A stretch of 8,392 nucleotides of DNA. It comes from Burkholderiales bacterium (GTDB lineage Bacteria; Pseudomonadota; Gammaproteobacteria; Burkholderiales; SG8-39). The notes under the pieces are model-generated. The model saw nothing but the letters and a program-made list of their open reading frames with translations. It was not told where the DNA came from and searched no databases. The translations under genes were made by a program, and so were the position numbers. Positions 6,701 to 8,392 of this stretch are shown one piece after another. Location: NCBI GenBank assembly GCA_919902965.1, contig CAKKSJ010000327.1:1-8392 (forward strand). Direction: 5' to 3'. Position 1 is the stretch's first letter. Every line of letters starts with the position of its first letter.

Positions 6701-7218
6701 TAGCGGCGCTGCAACGCGAACGCGAACAGGCTGAGGCGCGCGCGGCACTCGAGCACCAGCTCGAGCAGCAAGCCAGGGCGCTGCGCGAGTCGGAGCAGCG
6801 GTTCGCCGCGGCGGAGAAAGGCAAGCTGCTGGCCGAAGAAGCGGCGCTCGCTGCAGCCACGGAGCGGGCACGGCTGGAATCGGAGGCGGCCGCCCTTGCC
6901 GCACATGGGCGCGCCGACGCGGTCAAGCGCGCCCAGACTGTGCGTGAGCGCAGGCAGCTTGCGCGGGCGCTCGTCGCTGCGAAACTGCGCGAAATTTCCC
7001 GTCCGCTGGCATTTGCAGCAGTCGCATTTACGCTCGGCGTCGGCGCGACCGCGCTGTGGCAGCAACCGGCCGGTACGAGCGATGAGAGTCCATCCGACAG
7101 GCGGGCTGCTGCGCCGACACTGCAGTCGACGGATGAGGGTGGGCTGGTACTGAAACTGGACGTCGATGCGGCCGGTTTCGCGGCGCGCGCGGCTGTCGGG
7201 GCTGGCAAGCGGCGCTGA
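3763..7218 (+). CDS. Giant Ala/Glu/Arg-rich coiled-coil protein with C-terminal membrane anchor
   Basis: The 1151-residue product has five visible parts. An amphipathic opening (MSRLLDRLKNAERKR, 1-15) resembles the start of GspB-like and other envelope proteins. A Pro/Ala-rich linker covers about 22-60. A small helical segment (61-105) contains Trp63 and Trp78. A rod of about 86-1080 has no proline at all and is rich in Ala, Glu, Arg and Gln, hence a predicted continuous coiled coil. One membrane segment spans 1082-1099, with a 52-residue tail. The basic stretch before the membrane segment suggests the rod is cytoplasmic and the tail periplasmic. Residues 247-708 are three tandem 154-residue repeats. 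There is no cysteine. ATG 3763 is the first standard start after the in-frame TAG at 3664. No catalytic motif is seen. A scaffold, spacer or TolA-like envelope role is possible, but function is unknown. Its stop is 1 nt from that of holA. Confidence 0.88.
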   Translation: MSRLLDRLKNAERKRGELRGRRPKSADSVEGAAEEPMPSSPALAPGADKAAAKTGPAGDDQYWAEVKRRLAEVEQQRWVKDTFTPDEVRALAQAAGAGKLLAHFEVESQKRVALERDSARAGVEKARLEQEARDQARRREDAERALRDAAKQRAQADAEAVVQAKARIFAEQAAQVKEKERREAEVQAEAEARRRAALNQVGLEEMARRREETVRANDAAARRLLAEQEAKAAAEALLAAEREATERATELAVAENNARSLAQERIEAERVAEQAARARADAEAQHLSEVQAREAAQLEAKAAADLSARTQREAEALAQQRRAAESALAKAAQARVQAEHEQEAAAQAQAQADKHAADEGRKRAETDAQAAEATASRVRAEDRAKLAAEEKLAAARAAETRATELAVVESKARSLAQARIEAERAAEQAARAGAEAETQRLSAAQARAAAELEAAAAAEQRARVEQEAVALAQQRQSAEAKLADAAQARAQAERQHEAAALERAQADKLATAQAHRRAAADAQAAEATAGRARAEDEARRAAEAKLVAERDAEARATALAAAESQARDLAQARIEAERTAEQAARAHAEAEAQRLSEVQARAAAELEAKAAAEMGTHAERDAEALAQRRQAAETNLAEAAQARAQTEREQEEAALKRMRAEELAIEQAQRRAETDAESVEAAASRMKADAAAAQLAEERANAEAQAQQYARQRTAQALSAEKTAKQRAEVEAHALQASREREAAERVLADTASARAAAEGKAEALAREREQAEIAAASAAAERARAEAEAALRAQERSATEARAGQQAVDAIVMEQRAEAAAKARAKAEAKARAATREREAREWALAGAAAKKAKADAAALDAARAHAEDERRLQAAAQTRLLAEEHAQALAQQRAGHETEARAATEQRAREEQLAAGQARAREAAEREAEELARRRVEQERDLRSFAETRAAAELAAEQAAAARASAETEAQQALDARLAALQREREQAEARAALEHQLEQQARALRESEQRFAAAEKGKLLAEEAALAAATERARLESEAAALAAHGRADAVKRAQTVRERRQLARALVAAKLREISRPLAFAAVAFTLGVGATALWQQPAGTSDESPSDRRAAAPTLQSTDEGGLVLKLDVDAAGFAARAAVGAGKRR
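4501..5886 (+). repeat. Three tandem 462-bp (154-aa) repeats inside the coiled-coil gene
   Basis: Copies run 4501-4962, 4963-5424 and 5425-5886, encoding residues 247-400, 401-554 and 555-708. Each starts RAT.LA and contains IEAER at offset 20, AEQAAR at 26, LAQ at 71 and AAQAR at 85, with no insertion or deletion between copies. By hand count, copies 1 and 2 share about 66% of residues and copies 2 and 3 about 62%. Synonymous differences are frequent, so the duplications are not recent, although one 21-bp identical block remains (4867-4887 and 5329-5349). The last 40 residues of copy 3 have diverged most. Part of the unit can also be traced before copy 1, from about residue 210. Confidence 0.9.
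5887..6910 (+). repeat. Degenerate continuation of the rod repeats
   Basis: After the third clear copy, fragments of the same pattern persist. SREREAAERVLADTASARA and TREREAREWALAGAAAKKA resemble the LAQQRRAAESALAKAAQAR element of the clear copies. Spacing is no longer regular by eye. This suggests older duplications that have decayed, or simple compositional similarity in an Ala/Glu/Arg-rich helix. Confidence 0.4.
7003..7065 (+). other. Transmembrane segment near the C-terminus of the coiled-coil protein
   Basis: Residues 1082-1099 (LAFAAVAFTLGVGATALW) are uncharged and hydrophobic, with Pro1081 before them and Gln-Gln after. The preceding 25 residues carry many Arg and Lys and no strong acidic cluster, which fits the positive-inside rule with the rod in the cytoplasm. 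The tail that follows is Ser/Asp/Pro-rich, then ends GLVLKLDVDAAGFAARAAVG and GKRR. Confidence 0.75.
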
Positions 7219-7219
7219 G

Positions 7220-8224
7220 CTAGCGCGCAAAGCGCAGGCACAACTGCAGCAGTTCGTCCCAGACATCGCCGCGCGCGAGGCCTTTGATGGTGCGGTCAAT
7301 GCGCGCGGCGTGGCGCAGCGCTTGCGCGAGCGCCGCCGAGGTGAGCCGGCGCGCGGCTTCGACTACGCCGCGCTGGCGCACCTCGCCCCAGACACGGTTG
7401 TTGCTGCACAGCCGCTGCAAATCCTCGCCCTGCGCCAGGCCGGCCTGCACCCTGGCCACTGCCCGTATCTCCTCGGCCAGAACCCATAGTATCTTGGGCG
7501 GGGCCTCGCCTTCGCTCTTCAAGCCGTCGAGCATGCGCGCGAGTCGCGCCCTGTCGCCCAGGAGCATCGCCTCGTTGAGCTTGAACGCGTCATAGCGCGC
7601 GACATTGAGCACGGCGCTGCACACCGCATCGAAGCCGAGTTCGCCCGGTGCAAACAACAGACCCAGCTTCTGGATTTCCTGGTGCGCGGCGAGCAGATTG
7701 CCCTCTACGCTGTCGGCGAGGAATTGCAGGGTCTCGCGGTCCGCATTTTGCTGCTGCCGCGCAAGACGCCCGGCAATCCACTGCGGCAATTGCGCGCGCT
7801 CGACCTGGAAAGTGTTAATCAGCACGCCCTTGCGTGTCAGCGCCTTGAACCAGGCCGTATCCTGGGACCTGCGGTCTAGCCTGGGCAGGCTCACGACGGT
7901 GAGCAGGTCTGCGAGGCTCGCCGAACAATGCTGCAGGATCGCGGCCGCGCCCTCGGTGCCGGGTTTGCCGCCGGGTATGCGCAACTCGATCAGTTTCTTC
8001 GGCGAGAACAGCGACAGATTGGCGCCGCTGGCCGCCAGCAGGCTCCAGTCGAAGCTGCGCTCCACGGCAAGGACCTCGCGCTCGGCATAGCCTTCGTCAC
8101 GCGCCTTGGCGCGAATCGCATCGGCCGCTTCCAGCGACTGCAGCGGCTCGTCGCCGTGGATGACGTACAGGGGCGCCAGGCTGCGCGCGAGATGCCGCTG
8201 CAGTTCTTCAGCGCGCAGCTGCAT
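7220..8224 (-). CDS. holA: DNA polymerase III subunit delta
   Basis: Delta is the clamp-opening subunit of the clamp loader (tau/gamma, delta, delta-prime) that places the beta sliding clamp on primed DNA. The 334-residue length is close to the 343 of E. coli. LYVIHGDEPLQSLEAADAIR (19-38) is the family opening, with a degenerate nucleotide-binding loop, as expected since delta does not hydrolyse ATP. SLF at 71-73 matches the E. coli Leu73-Phe74 wedge that enters the beta clamp. The C-terminal helical domain follows, including LWVLAEEIRAVARVQ and the terminal RIDRTIKGL and WDELLQL motifs. The start at 8224 lies inside the end of lptE (17-nt overlap), so translation is probably coupled. The TAG stop is separated by one base from the TGA of the convergent coiled-coil gene. 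Confidence 0.96.
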   Translation of the reverse strand: MQLRAEELQRHLARSLAPLYVIHGDEPLQSLEAADAIRAKARDEGYAEREVLAVERSFDWSLLAASGANLSLFSPKKLIELRIPGGKPGTEGAAAILQHCSASLADLLTVVSLPRLDRRSQDTAWFKALTRKGVLINTFQVERAQLPQWIAGRLARQQQNADRETLQFLADSVEGNLLAAHQEIQKLGLLFAPGELGFDAVCSAVLNVARYDAFKLNEAMLLGDRARLARMLDGLKSEGEAPPKILWVLAEEIRAVARVQAGLAQGEDLQRLCSNNRVWGEVRQRGVVEAARRLTSAALAQALRHAARIDRTIKGLARGDVWDELLQLCLRFAR

Positions 8225-8392
8225 CTTTTGGACCGGTTTCGAAAACTACCGGTTTCGCGGGAGCGGCGGCGAGGCGGCGCAGGATCTGCTGCACCATGTC
8301 GCTTTGCATATCCCGGAACAGCAGTTGCTCCTCCGACTCCTTGGACAGCACCTGCGCGTCATTGAAGGAGATGTCGCGCGTGAGCCGGATTT
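8208..8392 (-). CDS. lptE: LPS-assembly lipoprotein LptE, C-terminal part
   Basis: The last 60 codons are visible and the rest lies beyond the right edge. The peptide includes RDISFNDAQVLSKESEEQLL (positions 5-24 of the visible part) and FRDMQSDMVQQILRRLAA, the typical C-terminus of LptE. LptE is the outer-membrane lipoprotein that plugs the LptD barrel during lipopolysaccharide export. After this comes a variable tail rich in Pro, Val and Lys, then TGA at 8210-8208. The gene overlaps holA by 17 nt. The order lptE-holA is widespread in Proteobacteria, usually after leuS. The lipobox cannot be checked here. Confidence 0.88.
   Translation of the reverse strand, partial: IRLTRDISFNDAQVLSKESEEQLLFRDMQSDMVQQILRRLAAAPAKPVVFETGPKDAAAR

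Noticed and set aside
4320..7241. 973-codon open frame on the minus strand, opposite the coiled-coil gene
   Set aside because: Its product is a monotonous Ser/Ala/Arg/Cys-rich string, the mirror of GCG, GAA and CGC codons read backwards. It has no domain, and the plus-strand frame shows ordered repeats and a membrane segment. Stop codons are rare in this composition in all frames.

Overview
The window is high-GC bacterial DNA and most probably comes from a betaproteobacterium. This is an inference from three things: the lptE-holA gene pair, the style of the HolA sequence, and the strong G/C preference at third codon positions. No rRNA, tRNA, insertion sequence, CRISPR array or integrase was seen, so it looks like chromosomal DNA rather than a mobile island.

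Left part (1-1115, + strand): a possible promoter with a 14-bp palindrome beside it leads into a duplicated ribosome-binding-site/ATG segment. A 58-residue ORF of uncertain status follows, possibly a deleted remnant of a RidA-like protein. Its stop codon directly abuts a double-hotdog acyl-CoA thioesterase gene. An 82-nt gap then separates these from genes on the other strand.

Middle part (1198-3355, - strand): a compact three-gene cluster reads panE-like ketopantoate reductase, then an Apt-family phosphoribosyltransferase, then an NnrU-family membrane protein. The gaps are 36 nt and about 10 nt. The reductase keeps every catalytic residue at the spacing of E. coli PanE. The Apt homologue has lost several residues that are normally near-invariant in the PRPP and purine sites, so its substrate is open.

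Divergent control region (3356-3762): about 400 nt with a candidate sigma70-type promoter for the rightward gene, two short inverted repeats, and a possible 25-codon leader ORF that overlaps the next gene as ATGA.

Right part (3763-7218, + strand): the dominant object is a gene for a 1151-residue protein. It has a short amphipathic N-terminus, a Pro/Ala linker, about 995 consecutive residues without proline (an Ala/Glu/Arg/Gln-rich predicted coiled-coil rod), one transmembrane segment near the C-terminus and a short tail predicted to be periplasmic. Inside the rod lie three ungapped tandem copies of a 154-residue (462-bp) unit. I do not recognise it as a named family; it is the best candidate here for an undescribed structural component.

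Its stop codon is one nucleotide from the stop codon of holA (DNA polymerase III delta subunit, - strand). holA overlaps by 17 nt the end of lptE (LPS-assembly lipoprotein), which runs off the right edge. Apart from the panE-apt-nnrU cluster and the lptE-holA pair, nothing in the sequence ties the genes into one pathway.
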